A stretch of 43,879 nt of DNA. It comes from Planctomycetota bacterium (lineage in GTDB: Bacteria > Planctomycetota > Phycisphaerae > UBA1845). The stretch covers positions 1-43,879 of the forward strand of contig JADFPW010000003.1 of NCBI GenBank assembly GCA_022562105.1, given 5' to 3'. The position numbers and the translations under genes were made by a program. Positions 8,230-16,614 of the stretch are shown here, in pieces (position 1 is the stretch's first letter; each line of letters opens with the position of its first letter). The notes below the pieces were generated by a model. It did no database searches. It was given only the letters and a program-made list of their open reading frames with translations, and had not been told where the DNA came from.

Positions 8230-8767
8230 TACCCGCAGAGACGATCTGAGTGCGCTGGGCCAATCGCGTCGTAAGGCCATGCTCGGGGAGCTTGTCGAGT
8301 CGATGGACACGTTGCATCGACGGCGACGGGTCCGGCGACGCCTGGGCACGGGGGTCGGGTTTGGAATGGCAGCGCTTTCGCTGATGGTATTCGCCGGCCC
8401 ATCGATATTTCGAAGCGTGCCCCGTCGCGTAGCAGTCGTCCAACCAGACCCGACTCCTGAGCGCAGCGGTCCTGACCTCGAGGTTCGCCCCTGGCACTTG
8501 GGTATTGAGATCATCCAGACCCGTCCCGAGATTGTCGCGCAATACGCGCCCCGGCTGAGCACACCAATTCACGTACAGCATGTGTCACCGCGCCTGACAT
8601 CGACCGTCGAAGTCATTGGCGACCGGAAGTTGCTTCAAATGTTGGCTCTGATGGACCGCCCGGCGGGTCTGGTTCGGGCGGAGGGCAAGGTCTGGCTTAC
8701 GGCGCCTGTTACCGACGCGGAGCTTGAATCGGCGCGGACTACCGGCGGAACCGGCTCCACGTCGTAA
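8222..8767 (+). CDS. Single-pass membrane protein, probable anti-sigma partner
   Basis: The ATG at 8222 overlaps the sigma factor stop by eight bases and follows GGGGAGG with nine bases of spacing, indicating translational coupling. The 181-aa product has a basic N-terminal cytoplasmic part (~40 residues, with HRRRRVRRR just before the membrane), one hydrophobic segment at ~42-63, and a ~115-residue exterior domain. No zinc-binding HxxxCxxC motif of ZAS anti-sigma factors is visible, so the anti-sigma role rests on gene position and topology only. It converges on the large secreted protein gene, with about 23 bases between stops. Confidence 0.65.
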   Translation: MNDTRRDDLSALGQSRRKAMLGELVESMDTLHRRRRVRRRLGTGVGFGMAALSLMVFAGPSIFRSVPRRVAVVQPDPTPERSGPDLEVRPWHLGIEIIQTRPEIVAQYAPRLSTPIHVQHVSPRLTSTVEVIGDRKLLQMLALMDRPAGLVRAEGKVWLTAPVTDAELESARTTGGTGSTS

Positions 8768-8790
8768 CGCGGATGGGCGCTCCACGCTGC

Positions 8791-11700
8791 CTACCCAGCG
8801 CAGTCAACGGCACAGTTGACCGCGTCCTCACTGCCCTCGCAGTTCCCATCCCCACAACAGGAACTCGGGGGCTCGAATTCCGGGTCGCAATCTACCGGGC
8901 ACAAGGCCTCGGATTCCAATACGGGCGTGCATACGCCGTCACCGCAGCAAGCCCAGCAGGCGTCTGGCGTCGGGGAGCATGGGCAGTCGGCCATACAGGT
9001 GAAGCAGTCCTCGCCGTCGCCCTCACAGATACCATCGCCACAGGTTCCGCCGCCGGCGAAACAGTCCTCCGGGCAGTTCACGCAGTCCTCGCCCTCAACG
9101 CATTCGCCGTCAACGACGCAGATGCAGATCGGGTCCAACTCGCAGTCGACATCATCGCAATCGATCAGCTCATCGCAGTCCTCGTCGATTCCGTCGGCAC
9201 AGTTCGTCTCGATGAGCGGCGGCTCGCCGCAATCGATCGGGCATGCGCACGAATCTTCGCCCAGCTCACAAGACTCGTTGCCGCAGCATGAGCTGATCGG
9301 CTCATTCACGCACAGGCCATTCCCAGCGTCACAGCCATCGGTCGTGCACGGGTTGCCATCGTCGCAGTCAATCGGATCGCTGACACACCCGGTGACCGGG
9401 TCGCAACTGTCCAGGGTGCATGCGTCATCGTCGTCGCAGTCGACCGTGTCGTAGGTACATCCCGTGTCGGGATCACAGCCGTCGTTGGTGCATGCGTCTT
9501 CATCGCCGCAGTCGATCGACTCATGGACACATCCGCTGCTTGGCCCACAGCTGTCGGCCGTGCAAGCATCGGCGTCATCGCAATCGACCGGCGTGCTGAA
9601 ACATCTGCCCTCCAAACAGAGGCCGGAGGTGCAGGGGTTTTGATTGTCGCAGTCGGTGTTCGCCGTGCAGGGTCCGCAGTCGATCGTGCAGTTGTCCGCA
9701 AGCTCGTCGCCCTCGCAGATGCCATTGCCGCAGCACGCCCTGGCACACTCCGGCCCCATACAGCGGCAATCATCCGGACAGGAAAAACAGTCCTCCCCGT
9801 CACCGCCGCAGACGCCATCGCCGCAAACGGGCGGAGGGCAGATATTAGGTGCCCTCGGCGTGTCGAATGTCAAATCGTCGAAAAGACCGATCTCCCAATG
9901 GCCGACGCCGTCCGGACACCTGTACACTCGAATGGGCGCAAGAGGCCCGACGGTGGTGTTGCAATAAACCCACTCGCCGGAGCCGACCGTCTCCAGCAGT
10001 CCAATGCAGCCGAGCACCACCGACCAGGGCTCGACATCCAGGATCCCGTCATCGTCGAGATCCAGGTCATCTCCAATGACGCCGACAAAGTCGCTGACCA
10101 ACAGGTGAGTGACGTTGTCGATGTTCTCGAAGTTGAGGTTGGTGATCAGGTCCGGTGTGATGCCATTGAGCGAGAAGGTAGCCTCGGCGACCAGGAAGAA
10201 CCCGCCGGAAGGCACCTCCTGGCCCGAAAGGTCGATGACCGCTTCAATCTCTCCGCTGCCTGCAACCCCGTCGCCAATGACGACATAAGTCAGGCCGTCC
10301 AGCTTCATACTCGGTGGACCCAGAAGCTCAAAGTACTCATCGGTGTCGTCGCCGACCTGATCGACGCGGATCTCATTGAGTGCCACACCGACGGGAATCG
10401 GAATGCAGCGTTCCGCATACTCGTTGCAGAGCGTGCCGCTGTTGCACGGGTCTCCGGCGGAGATGCAGCCATCGTCAGGGTGGCACTCTTCAACACCGTT
10501 GCAGAACAGTCCGTCGTCCTCGCAATTTGCGTCGTCGGCCGTGAAGACGCAGGTACCGTCTTGGCAAGAATCATCCGTGCAGCCTACGCTGTCGTCGCAG
10601 TCGCTGTCTTGAGCGCACTCATCGCACGTGTCCGTATCCTCGTTGCAGAACGTGCCCGGCTCGCAGGGATCCCCGGTCGAGACGCAACCTTCGACAGCGT
10701 CGCACACCTCCGCTCCGTTGCAGAACAACCCGTCGTCCGGGCAGTTGGCATCATTGGCCACGTGGTCGCAGGACTCCGTCTCCTCGTTGCAGGAGTCGTC
10801 CGTGCAGCCTACCGCGTCATCGCAATCGGGAGCCGTCCCGGCCTGACAGTCGTTGACCTCATCGCAGGTCTCCGCCCCGTCACAGAACAGGCCGTTGTCG
10901 CAGTTGGCGTCGTTGGCGAGGTGGTCGCAGGAGTTCGTCTCCTCGTTGCAGGAGTCATCCGTGCAGCCTAGCGCATCATCGCAATCGGGAGCCGTCCCGG
11001 CCTGACAGTCGTTGGCGCCATCGCAGGTCTCCGCCCCGTCACAGAACAAACCGTTGTCGCAGTTGGCGTCGTTGGCGACGCGGTTGCAGGAGTCCGTCTC
11101 CTGGTTGCAGGAGTCGTCCGTGCAGCCTACCGCATCATCGCAATCGGGAGCCGTGCCGGCCTGGCAGTCATTGACCTGGTCGCAGGTCTCGGCCCCGTCA
11201 CAGAACAGGCCGTTGTCGCAGTTGCCGTCATCGGGCGTGGAAACGCACGATCCGTCGACGCACGCGTCGTTGGTGCAGCCGACACCATCGTTGCAGTCGG
11301 CGTCTGCCTGGCACTCATCGCAGGTGTTCGTCGCCTCGTTGCAAAACGTACCCGGTTCGCAGGGGTCACCGCCGGAGACGCATCCCTCGACGGCGTCGCA
11401 TCCCTCGCTGCCGTTGCAGAATAGTCCGTCATCGTCGCAGGCGGCATCATTGGGCATGTAAACGCAAGTTCCGTCTTGGCAGACATCGTCCGTGCAGTCG
11501 ACGCCGTCTTCGCAGTCGTCCGGGCTGTCATCACAGTCAGACACGGGGCACTCCCCGAACCGAGCGATTACGAAGCCGATGTCCAAGAAATCAACGACTC
11601 CATCGCCGTTGACGTCCGCCGGGAAGCAGGGATCTCCTTCCTCGACCTCCTGCCCCAGACAGGCCATTACGGCTCCCAAATCCAGCCCGTCGACCAAGCC

Positions 11701-12327
11701 GTCGCCGTTGACATCGGCGGGACAGTCGTTGGGTTCTTCGGGAAGGTCGACGTCCTCACTGGGGCCCAGGAGCAGATCGAGGTCCAAACCGCCGTCGGAG
11801 GAATCGCCCACCCAACTCGTTACGTCCTGCCAGCCCTTGCTGCGATAGAACACGAGCGACCAGTTCCCCGGCCCCAGGAGGCCGAAGGATTCGTCCCACG
11901 CAAAACTGATCAAGTCGATTCCGAAGAACCACACCGACGGATGAACTAGATCGTCCGGGTCAAAGCTCTCGTCCTTGACGATGTCGGCGGGCAGGATTCC
12001 CGCGGCCGGGATCGTAATAGAGTCCGGGTTCAACAGGCCGAAGAGATCTACCGACGTCTCCCCCTGATTATCAAGCAGGTAGATCAGGTAGGACTCGCCC
12101 TCGTTCAGCTCAACCAGTTCCAGAGCGTCCGGCAGCTCCGTGTCCGGGCCATAGTAGACCGCCGTATAAACCGTCACCAGGAAATCGAATCCGTCGCCGC
12201 CGAACTCATCGACTCGCTCGACGATCGGCGTGCCGCCGAACATCGGCCCGTCGTCGGCGCGCAGCGCCGGCGGCCCGGCGAATGCCGTCAGCCACAAGAC
12301 GGTTATCGTTATGAAGTACGCTCTCAA
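8791..12327 (-). CDS. Giant Cys-rich secreted protein with dockerin-like repeats and a lamin-tail-like domain
   Basis: Extracellular or cell-surface protein of about 1178 aa. I place the start at TTG 12327 because AGGAGCGAGGGG lies just upstream and the result is a clean signal peptide (MRAYFITITVLWLTAFAG). An ATG further upstream at 12378 overlaps the previous gene. Order of parts: a ~180-residue N-terminal domain; two dockerin type I-like Ca2+ loops (DVNGDGLVDGLDLGAV and DVNGDGVVDFLDIGFV, ~200-260); a long run of Cys- and Asp-rich repeats (CTDDSC, GLFCDGAETC); a domain resembling a lamin-tail fold (ALNEIRVDQVGDDTDEYFEL); then more Cys-rich CCGNGICEGDE-type units to the end. Three of the repeats are nearly identical at DNA level. 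Dozens of Cys imply disulphides and export. It starts 32 bases after the beta-helix gene stop, so the two share an operon. Function unknown; adhesion or surface scaffolding is plausible. Confidence 0.85.
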   Translation of the reverse strand: MRAYFITITVLWLTAFAGPPALRADDGPMFGGTPIVERVDEFGGDGFDFLVTVYTAVYYGPDTELPDALELVELNEGESYLIYLLDNQGETSVDLFGLLNPDSITIPAAGILPADIVKDESFDPDDLVHPSVWFFGIDLISFAWDESFGLLGPGNWSLVFYRSKGWQDVTSWVGDSSDGGLDLDLLLGPSEDVDLPEEPNDCPADVNGDGLVDGLDLGAVMACLGQEVEEGDPCFPADVNGDGVVDFLDIGFVIARFGECPVSDCDDSPDDCEDGVDCTDDVCQDGTCVYMPNDAACDDDGLFCNGSEGCDAVEGCVSGGDPCEPGTFCNEATNTCDECQADADCNDGVGCTNDACVDGSCVSTPDDGNCDNGLFCDGAETCDQVNDCQAGTAPDCDDAVGCTDDSCNQETDSCNRVANDANCDNGLFCDGAETCDGANDCQAGTAPDCDDALGCTDDSCNEETNSCDHLANDANCDNGLFCDGAETCDEVNDCQAGTAPDCDDAVGCTDDSCNEETESCDHVANDANCPDDGLFCNGAEVCDAVEGCVSTGDPCEPGTFCNEDTDTCDECAQDSDCDDSVGCTDDSCQDGTCVFTADDANCEDDGLFCNGVEECHPDDGCISAGDPCNSGTLCNEYAERCIPIPVGVALNEIRVDQVGDDTDEYFELLGPPSMKLDGLTYVVIGDGVAGSGEIEAVIDLSGQEVPSGGFFLVAEATFSLNGITPDLITNLNFENIDNVTHLLVSDFVGVIGDDLDLDDDGILDVEPWSVVLGCIGLLETVGSGEWVYCNTTVGPLAPIRVYRCPDGVGHWEIGLFDDLTFDTPRAPNICPPPVCGDGVCGGDGEDCFSCPDDCRCMGPECARACCGNGICEGDELADNCTIDCGPCTANTDCDNQNPCTSGLCLEGRCFSTPVDCDDADACTADSCGPSSGCVHESIDCGDEDACTNDGCDPDTGCTYDTVDCDDDDACTLDSCDPVTGCVSDPIDCDDGNPCTTDGCDAGNGLCVNEPISSCCGNESCELGEDSCACPIDCGEPPLIETNCADGIDEDCDELIDCDDVDCELDPICICVVDGECVEGEDCVNCPEDCFAGGGTCGDGICEGDGEDCFTCMADCPCSPTPDACWACCGDGVCTPVLESEALCPVDCDPEFEPPSSCCGDGNCEGSEDAVNCAVDCAG
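10742..11225. repeat. Three tandem 159-bp repeats inside the Cys-rich gene
   Basis: The word GCCGTTGTCG (first base variable) recurs at 10891, 11050 and 11209, and CGCAATCGGG at 10821, 10980 and 11139, giving an exact 159-bp period, equal to 53 codons. The copies differ by only a few bases. They encode units of the type CDNGLFCDGAETCD...CTDDSCNEET. The period keeps the frame, so copy number could change without breaking the protein. Confidence 0.88.
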
Positions 12328-12359
12328 AAGACCCCTCGCTCCTGGTGGGCTCAAGATTG

Positions 12360-14060
12360 CTAACCCCCGCTGTCGCACTCGCCGAGGCGGGCCAGAATGA
12401 AACCTACATCCAGCGGGTCCACTGCCCCGTCTGCGTTTTGATCCGCCATGGCGCAGGAAGGATCCTCATCAACCGAGCATCCGAAACGGGCCAAGACGTA
12501 GCCGACGTCCAGGGGATCGACGTGGCCGTCGTCGTTTGCATCGCCGGGGCAGGCGTCGGTTGGAATCTGGAACTCCTGCGCTCCCATGTCCACCAGTGGA
12601 GGCGATCCCTGGCCTGTGTCTTCGGTCTCCGGGTCGTCGACAAACCGTGGCTCCCCGTTCGCATCCATGGGAATCTGCTCGGACGTGTCCCCGTCGCCGT
12701 CCAAGTCGAAGTCATCAAGCGGAACGTAATCGTTGGCCCCGGCATCTATGCAGGGCGACTGCGAGCCCAGGCGGTAGTCATCGTCCGCCGTGCCCACCAT
12801 GCCGTCAGGTCCGGCGGGGTCGACCCACAGGGGATCCTCGCTGATGTTGCCGACTCCAGCGGCGCCGCCCTGGACGCAGCTATACTCGATGGTCAGCGAC
12901 GCTCCGATTCCATCGTTGGCGAACGAGTCCGGCTCGTTGTCCCAGAGCACGGAGTTGACCACCAACATGGTGCCGCTGGAGTTCCTGAACGCTCCTCCCT
13001 GGCTTGCGGCTACGTTGCCGCCGAACGTGCAGTTGGCCACGGTCGTTTGTTGGTTGAACAGCTCTACGTTGGAGATGCCGGCCCCGACGGCGGCTTCATT
13101 CCCGCTGAAGACGCAGTTGGTGAACGAGGCATTGGTATCGTGAAGATGCACCGCCCCGCCGTTCCCCGCGGCCGAGTTGCCGGTCAGCGTACAATTCAGT
13201 AACGTGAGCGTTGCAAGGAAGCTGTAGATGGCCCCGCCGCTGGCGGACGTGTTGGCCTGGAAGGCGCAGCCCAGGAAGGTCGTAGTCGAGAGCGCGGAGT
13301 ACATCGCCCCTCCAAACCCCTGAGCCACATTCGCCTCGAAAACGCACCCGGTGAAACTCGGGGTGCCCCCGAGGAAGTGGAAGGCGCCGCCTCGATTCTC
13401 CGCAACATTGCCGACAAAGGTCGAGTCCGTCGCAACCGGGTTGGAGTTGAGGGAATAGATCGCCCCGCCTGATCCGAGCGCGTGATTGCCCTCGAAGTGG
13501 CAGCGGTCGAGGATCGGATGAAAACCGTCGAGAAATAGCCCGGCGCCGAGCTCGTCGTCGTCTTCTCCGTTGGCATTTCCAGCAACGATGGTGAGCCCAT
13601 CAAGTACGCATGAGGCGCTATCGTCACCAAGCCCCATCAGGACATGAAAGCTGTTCTCGTCGGCGTTCGCCGAATCGGCTGAATCGTCGCCATTGAGATC
13701 GCCGGTGAGGATCGTGGGTTCCCCGTCTGGATCACGCTGGTCGATCTCGGATTCCGTGCCGACAAAACCGCCGTAGAGATCAACCTCGTCGAGCAGTTGG
13801 AAGGAGATGCTGCGGTCACCGCCCGGTGGGGCGGGAGCATAGGTACCTCGGGTGATCCAAACCTCATCGACTTCACCGCCGGAGCCCTCAGCATAGGCCA
13901 ACGCGACCTGCAGGTCGACGAAGGCGTTGTTCCAGCTTGTGCCATCGTTAGCGCCACCGGCTTGGGAATCGACGTAGATGACCGAGTGGGCAAGCGCCGG
14001 CCGGATCATGCAGATTCCTGCCGCTACAGCTACGATGAACCAAACAGTGACTCTGTTCAT
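12360..14060 (-). CDS. Secreted right-handed beta-helix protein with C-terminal dockerin-like repeats
   Basis: The start ATG at 14060 (second Met of the open frame) gives a signal peptide MNRVTVWFIVAVAAGICM followed by ALAHS. The body opens with IYVDSQAGGANDGTSWNNAF, a hallmark of polymorphic-outer-membrane-like parallel beta-helix proteins, and then has repeated coils with GGA(I/F)YS...F.GN patterns (GSGGAIYSLNSN, RGGAFHFLGGT, FGGAMYSALST, SGGAIYSFLAT, NGGAVHLHDTN). The last ~60 residues hold two Ca2+-binding dockerin-type loops, DANDDGHVDPLDVGYVLARFG and DQNADGAVDPLDVGFI. Ends with an SPCIDAG/DMGAQEF region common in such proteins. Probably a surface polysaccharide-binding or structural protein; no lyase active site is assignable. 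Co-transcribed with the following Cys-rich gene. Confidence 0.87.
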   Translation of the reverse strand: MNRVTVWFIVAVAAGICMIRPALAHSVIYVDSQAGGANDGTSWNNAFVDLQVALAYAEGSGGEVDEVWITRGTYAPAPPGGDRSISFQLLDEVDLYGGFVGTESEIDQRDPDGEPTILTGDLNGDDSADSANADENSFHVLMGLGDDSASCVLDGLTIVAGNANGEDDDELGAGLFLDGFHPILDRCHFEGNHALGSGGAIYSLNSNPVATDSTFVGNVAENRGGAFHFLGGTPSFTGCVFEANVAQGFGGAMYSALSTTTFLGCAFQANTSASGGAIYSFLATLTLLNCTLTGNSAAGNGGAVHLHDTNASFTNCVFSGNEAAVGAGISNVELFNQQTTVANCTFGGNVAASQGGAFRNSSGTMLVVNSVLWDNEPDSFANDGIGASLTIEYSCVQGGAAGVGNISEDPLWVDPAGPDGMVGTADDDYRLGSQSPCIDAGANDYVPLDDFDLDGDGDTSEQIPMDANGEPRFVDDPETEDTGQGSPPLVDMGAQEFQIPTDACPGDANDDGHVDPLDVGYVLARFGCSVDEDPSCAMADQNADGAVDPLDVGFILARLGECDSGG

Positions 14061-14388
14061 GCCAATATCCACAGCCACAGGTGAAGCCCCAGCGCACCGT
14101 ACGCCCGGCTTTCCGCATTCTCAGCTACGCTCGCTCTCATGGGGCGCCGGCCAGCAGGAAATGAACAGCCGGATACGTTCCCCCCGGGCGCGCTGGGCGC
14201 CGCGTGCTGCGCACCAAACCCGTCTTGTTCTCTAGCATTTTCGGCAGTCACCTTCAACGCCTCGCGAACCCACTATTGCTCTTTTCTAGGTAGGTTTTTC
14301 CAAGGACGGAGTGAACGGCGACGTGGACACTTGCGCACACCGGCAGGGACGCGGTGAATCCTGGCGTACATTGCTCGCCACGTCGACG
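14061..14388. other. Intergenic stretch between two minus-strand secreted-protein genes
   Basis: This 328-base gap follows the PEP-CTERM gene stop and precedes the beta-helix gene. It should hold the promoter of the beta-helix/Cys-rich operon, but I can point to no convincing -35/-10 pair, terminator or small gene. Confidence 0.4.
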
Positions 14389-15033
14389 TCACTCGCTTCG
14401 CGGGCGACGCAGGAGGGCAAGCATCCCCACCATCAGCAACCCCAGCGAGGCGGGCTCCGGAACTGCGCCAAAGTCGCTTGCATCGTCCGGGCCGCGGATG
14501 AACTTGGCCGCGAATTCCATGTTCATCATCTTGCCGTCTTGACTGAAGTCGATGAAGCTTTCTTTGGTGAAGTCCGTGCCGACGATCTCGAATTCGAATA
14601 TGGCCGTTTCGCCCGGCAGCACCGTTGGATTGGAATCGTTTCCCCACGTAAGGTGGGCGTCGAAGTTGCCGAACCCATCCATATGGCCGGACTCGCCGCT
14701 CTGGTCGAACACGAACATCCAGTCAGCCAAACCCGACGTCAGGATCAGGTCGGTGACCGCGTCCGTCGCATTGAAACCAATTTCGTTGATCTCGAACTCG
14801 GCCTCGGGTACGTTAGTATCCGTGGTGTTGGTGACCATGAGCGTCAGCATGTCCTCGGTGACGCTGAAGTCGAGAATGGCATCGAGGATGTCTGCCGGGT
14901 TGTCGCCGCTGGAAAAGTCACTCAGCACGATCTCGAATCCGTCGGCCGAGGTCGTGCTAGTAAGCGTGCCACCAAGAATAAGTGGCAGCAGAACAAGGGC
15001 CAGCCAGTTTCGAGTTCCACGGTACATGGTCAT
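14389..15033 (-). CDS. PEP-CTERM sorting domain-containing exported protein
   Basis: A 214-aa exported protein. The start ATG at 15033 is preceded by GGAGGAAGACAGG. The N-terminal signal peptide is MTMYRGTRNWLALVLLPLIL, then SA-D. The body is acidic and probably beta-sandwich. The C-terminus has the full exosortase sorting signal: VPEPASLGLLMVGMLALLRR, i.e. the PEP motif, a hydrophobic helix and a basic end. Such proteins are processed by an exosortase (EpsH/XrtA type), which is not in this window. It carries no dockerin repeats, unlike its two downstream neighbours. The function of the body is unknown. Confidence 0.9.
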   Translation of the reverse strand: MTMYRGTRNWLALVLLPLILGGTLTSTTSADGFEIVLSDFSSGDNPADILDAILDFSVTEDMLTLMVTNTTDTNVPEAEFEINEIGFNATDAVTDLILTSGLADWMFVFDQSGESGHMDGFGNFDAHLTWGNDSNPTVLPGETAIFEFEIVGTDFTKESFIDFSQDGKMMNMEFAAKFIRGPDDASDFGAVPEPASLGLLMVGMLALLRRPRSE

Positions 15034-15610
15034 CCTGTCTTCCTCCTCCTACCGCTCGCACCCACTCGATGGGGTTACAACTCAGCCGGTAGCCAACGAA
15101 AAAAGGGAAAGGCGCCCCACAACGTGGGCGTCTCTCCCTCTGTTCCCTACAGATCCTTCTTCTCTTCCCGAGGATTCAATCTACCCGACTCTCGACGACG
15201 TGGCAAGGCTTTCCCAAAAAAAAGCTGGCATGGAGTGCGACTTTTTCTTCGCGCTACCGCACGCGGCGCCTGTCGCGAAAAGGGGGCGCCTGATCCCTCA
15301 CCAAGCTCGGATCAGGCCGTTGTTCCGTCAAGTTCGGGCAATGGGGATTTGCAGTGGTGCTCTTCGGGCGCCTGTGGTCCCGCGATACCGGGCGAGCGCC
15401 GGGGATGGTGAACCGAAGGCCGGAGCAATCAGCATCGGCCCGGCCCCTGGCGGAGGGGTGCGATGCCCGAGGTCTCGGATTCGGCCTTCTCTGGGCGGCG
15501 GGGTCTATCGGCGCAGGTAGCGTTTCTAGCCCGTCCGGTCCATGGTCGAGCCTCCGGGGCGTCCGCGGTGAGGCCTTGTCGGAGTTAGCGAGGAGTGATA
15601 TACGAACGGA
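15034..15610. other. Gap upstream of coaX with hairpins and a TGGCATGGAGTGCG repeat
   Basis: This 577-base divergent gap holds no gene I can support. On the minus strand a GC stem (15113-15120 with 15124-15130) is followed by a T-rich run at 15098-15111, resembling a weak terminator. At 15226-15239 lies the 14-mer TGGCATGGAGTGCG, repeated at 29077-29090, followed by an imperfect stem (CTTTTTCTTCGCG with CGCGAAAAGGGGG). A plus-strand frame at 15354-15614 overlaps the coaX start but matches nothing I know. Confidence 0.4.
15226..15300. repeat. TGGCATGGAGTGCG palindromic element, copy 1
   Basis: It begins with TGGCATGGAGTGCG (15226-15239), identical to the start of the element at 29077, followed by an imperfect T-rich/A-rich stem-loop ending in GGGGGCGCC. 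The two copies differ in the stem sequence, so the conserved part is the leader word. Confidence 0.5.
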
Positions 15611-16405
15611 ATGATCGCCGAAGCTGAGCAGGGCTCCCTTCGATCGGGTGGGGTGGTCATCGACATCGGGAACAGCAGCATCAAGCTGGGCCTGTGGTGC
15701 GACACCGCCATCACCGGATCGGTACGCCTACCGAACCACGACACCGCCGGACTGGCTGAGGCCATCGCCTTGCTGCGAGGTCGACAGCCTGACGATGCCC
15801 CGACGGACGTGGCTATCGCATCCACACAGCCCGTGGTCTTGAAACGAACGAGGTCCATCTTGGCCGATGGTGGGGCGGACGCGTTGGTGGTCGGCGAGGA
15901 GATACCGCTGCCCCTACCCGTGGACGTCGAAGTGGCCGAACAGGTGGGGGTCGATCGACTCTGTTCCGCGGCGGCGGCTCACCATCGAACGGGGCACGCG
16001 TGCGTCGTGGTCGACTTCGGCAGCGCCATCACGGTGGATCTTATCGGAGACGACGGTGTATTCCTCGGTGGGGCGATCCTTCCCGGACTAGCCATGCAAC
16101 GGTCAGCCCTTCACGAACGAACCGCCGCGCTACCGCTCGTGGAACTGTCCCTGCCGCAGTCTCCGGTTGGACGTAGCACGCAAGAAGCGATTCGAAGCGG
16201 GATTGTCTACGGCACGGTCGGGGCGGTGCGCGGGTTGGTCGAGCAATTCGCCGGCCGGCTGGGGACGTGGCCTCAGGTCGTGGCCACCGGCGGTGATCTG
16301 GAGTTGCTCAAGGATGAGTGCGACTTCTGCGACTCGTGGGTTCCCGATCTCGGCCTGATGGGCGTAGGGCTTGCGTACGAACGGTGGCGCCGCGGTTCAA
16401 GCTGA
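15611..16405 (+). CDS. coaX: Type III pantothenate kinase
   Basis: Phosphorylates pantothenate in the first step of coenzyme A synthesis; cytoplasmic ASKHA-fold enzyme. Visible motifs: the N-terminal phosphate loop VVIDIGNSSIKLGLW (~residues 16-30), VGVDRLCSAAAAHHR (~116-130, cf. GxDR), the second phosphate loop VVVDFGSAITVDLI (~136-149, usually DxGTAxT, here GSA), GGAILPGLAMQRSALHERTA, and the adenosine-region VVATGGDLELL near the end. Length 264 aa is normal. The start ATG has only a weak ribosome-binding site. The next gene follows after ~200 bases and is probably a separate unit. Confidence 0.92.
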   Translation: MIAEAEQGSLRSGGVVIDIGNSSIKLGLWCDTAITGSVRLPNHDTAGLAEAIALLRGRQPDDAPTDVAIASTQPVVLKRTRSILADGGADALVVGEEIPLPLPVDVEVAEQVGVDRLCSAAAAHHRTGHACVVVDFGSAITVDLIGDDGVFLGGAILPGLAMQRSALHERTAALPLVELSLPQSPVGRSTQEAIRSGIVYGTVGAVRGLVEQFAGRLGTWPQVVATGGDLELLKDECDFCDSWVPDLGLMGVGLAYERWRRGSS

Positions 16406-16512
16406 CCGAGAAGATTGGGGTCAGAGCGCCTTTAGTCGTTAGTGATAACCCAAGGTGTCGCCCGATGAGAATTTGGTTCTGGAGCAAGATTCGTTTTGCC
16501 CTGCGATTCAAG

Positions 16513-16544
16513 GGTGCGTGGCACCGCGCGAACTGAAGTTCGCG
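16513..16544. repeat. Short double hairpin with TGGCACC word
   Basis: GGTGC-GTG-GCACC (16513-16525) is followed directly by CGCGAACT-GA-AGTTCGCG (16527-16544). It shares the GTGGCACC word with the larger palindromes at 1469, 4133 and 6366. It lies upstream of the MnmE-like gene. Confidence 0.65.
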
Positions 16545-16614
16545 GCTTGTTGATGGTCTTGGCATACGTTCCGGATGTTCTTCCCATCCATTTCAGGCAC
16601 GAGGAGAGATTTGA

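Noticed and set aside
9523-10971. Long plus-strand frame (482 codons) opposite the Cys-rich gene
   Set aside because: It is a by-product of the biased codon use of the antisense gene; no start signal and no recognisable domain.
10742-11225. Regular repeats that could suggest a CRISPR array
   Set aside because: The 159-bp period keeps a coding frame in a Cys-rich protein, the units are nearly identical throughout and there are no unique spacers.
15354-15614. 86-codon plus-strand frame overlapping the coaX start
   Set aside because: It has the overlap expected of a coupled gene, but the composition and content match nothing; the beginning is not supported.
16414-16434. ATTGGGGTCAGAGCGCC-type word resembling half of a REP element
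   Set aside because: The matching inverted arm is missing, so it is not enough to call a repeat.
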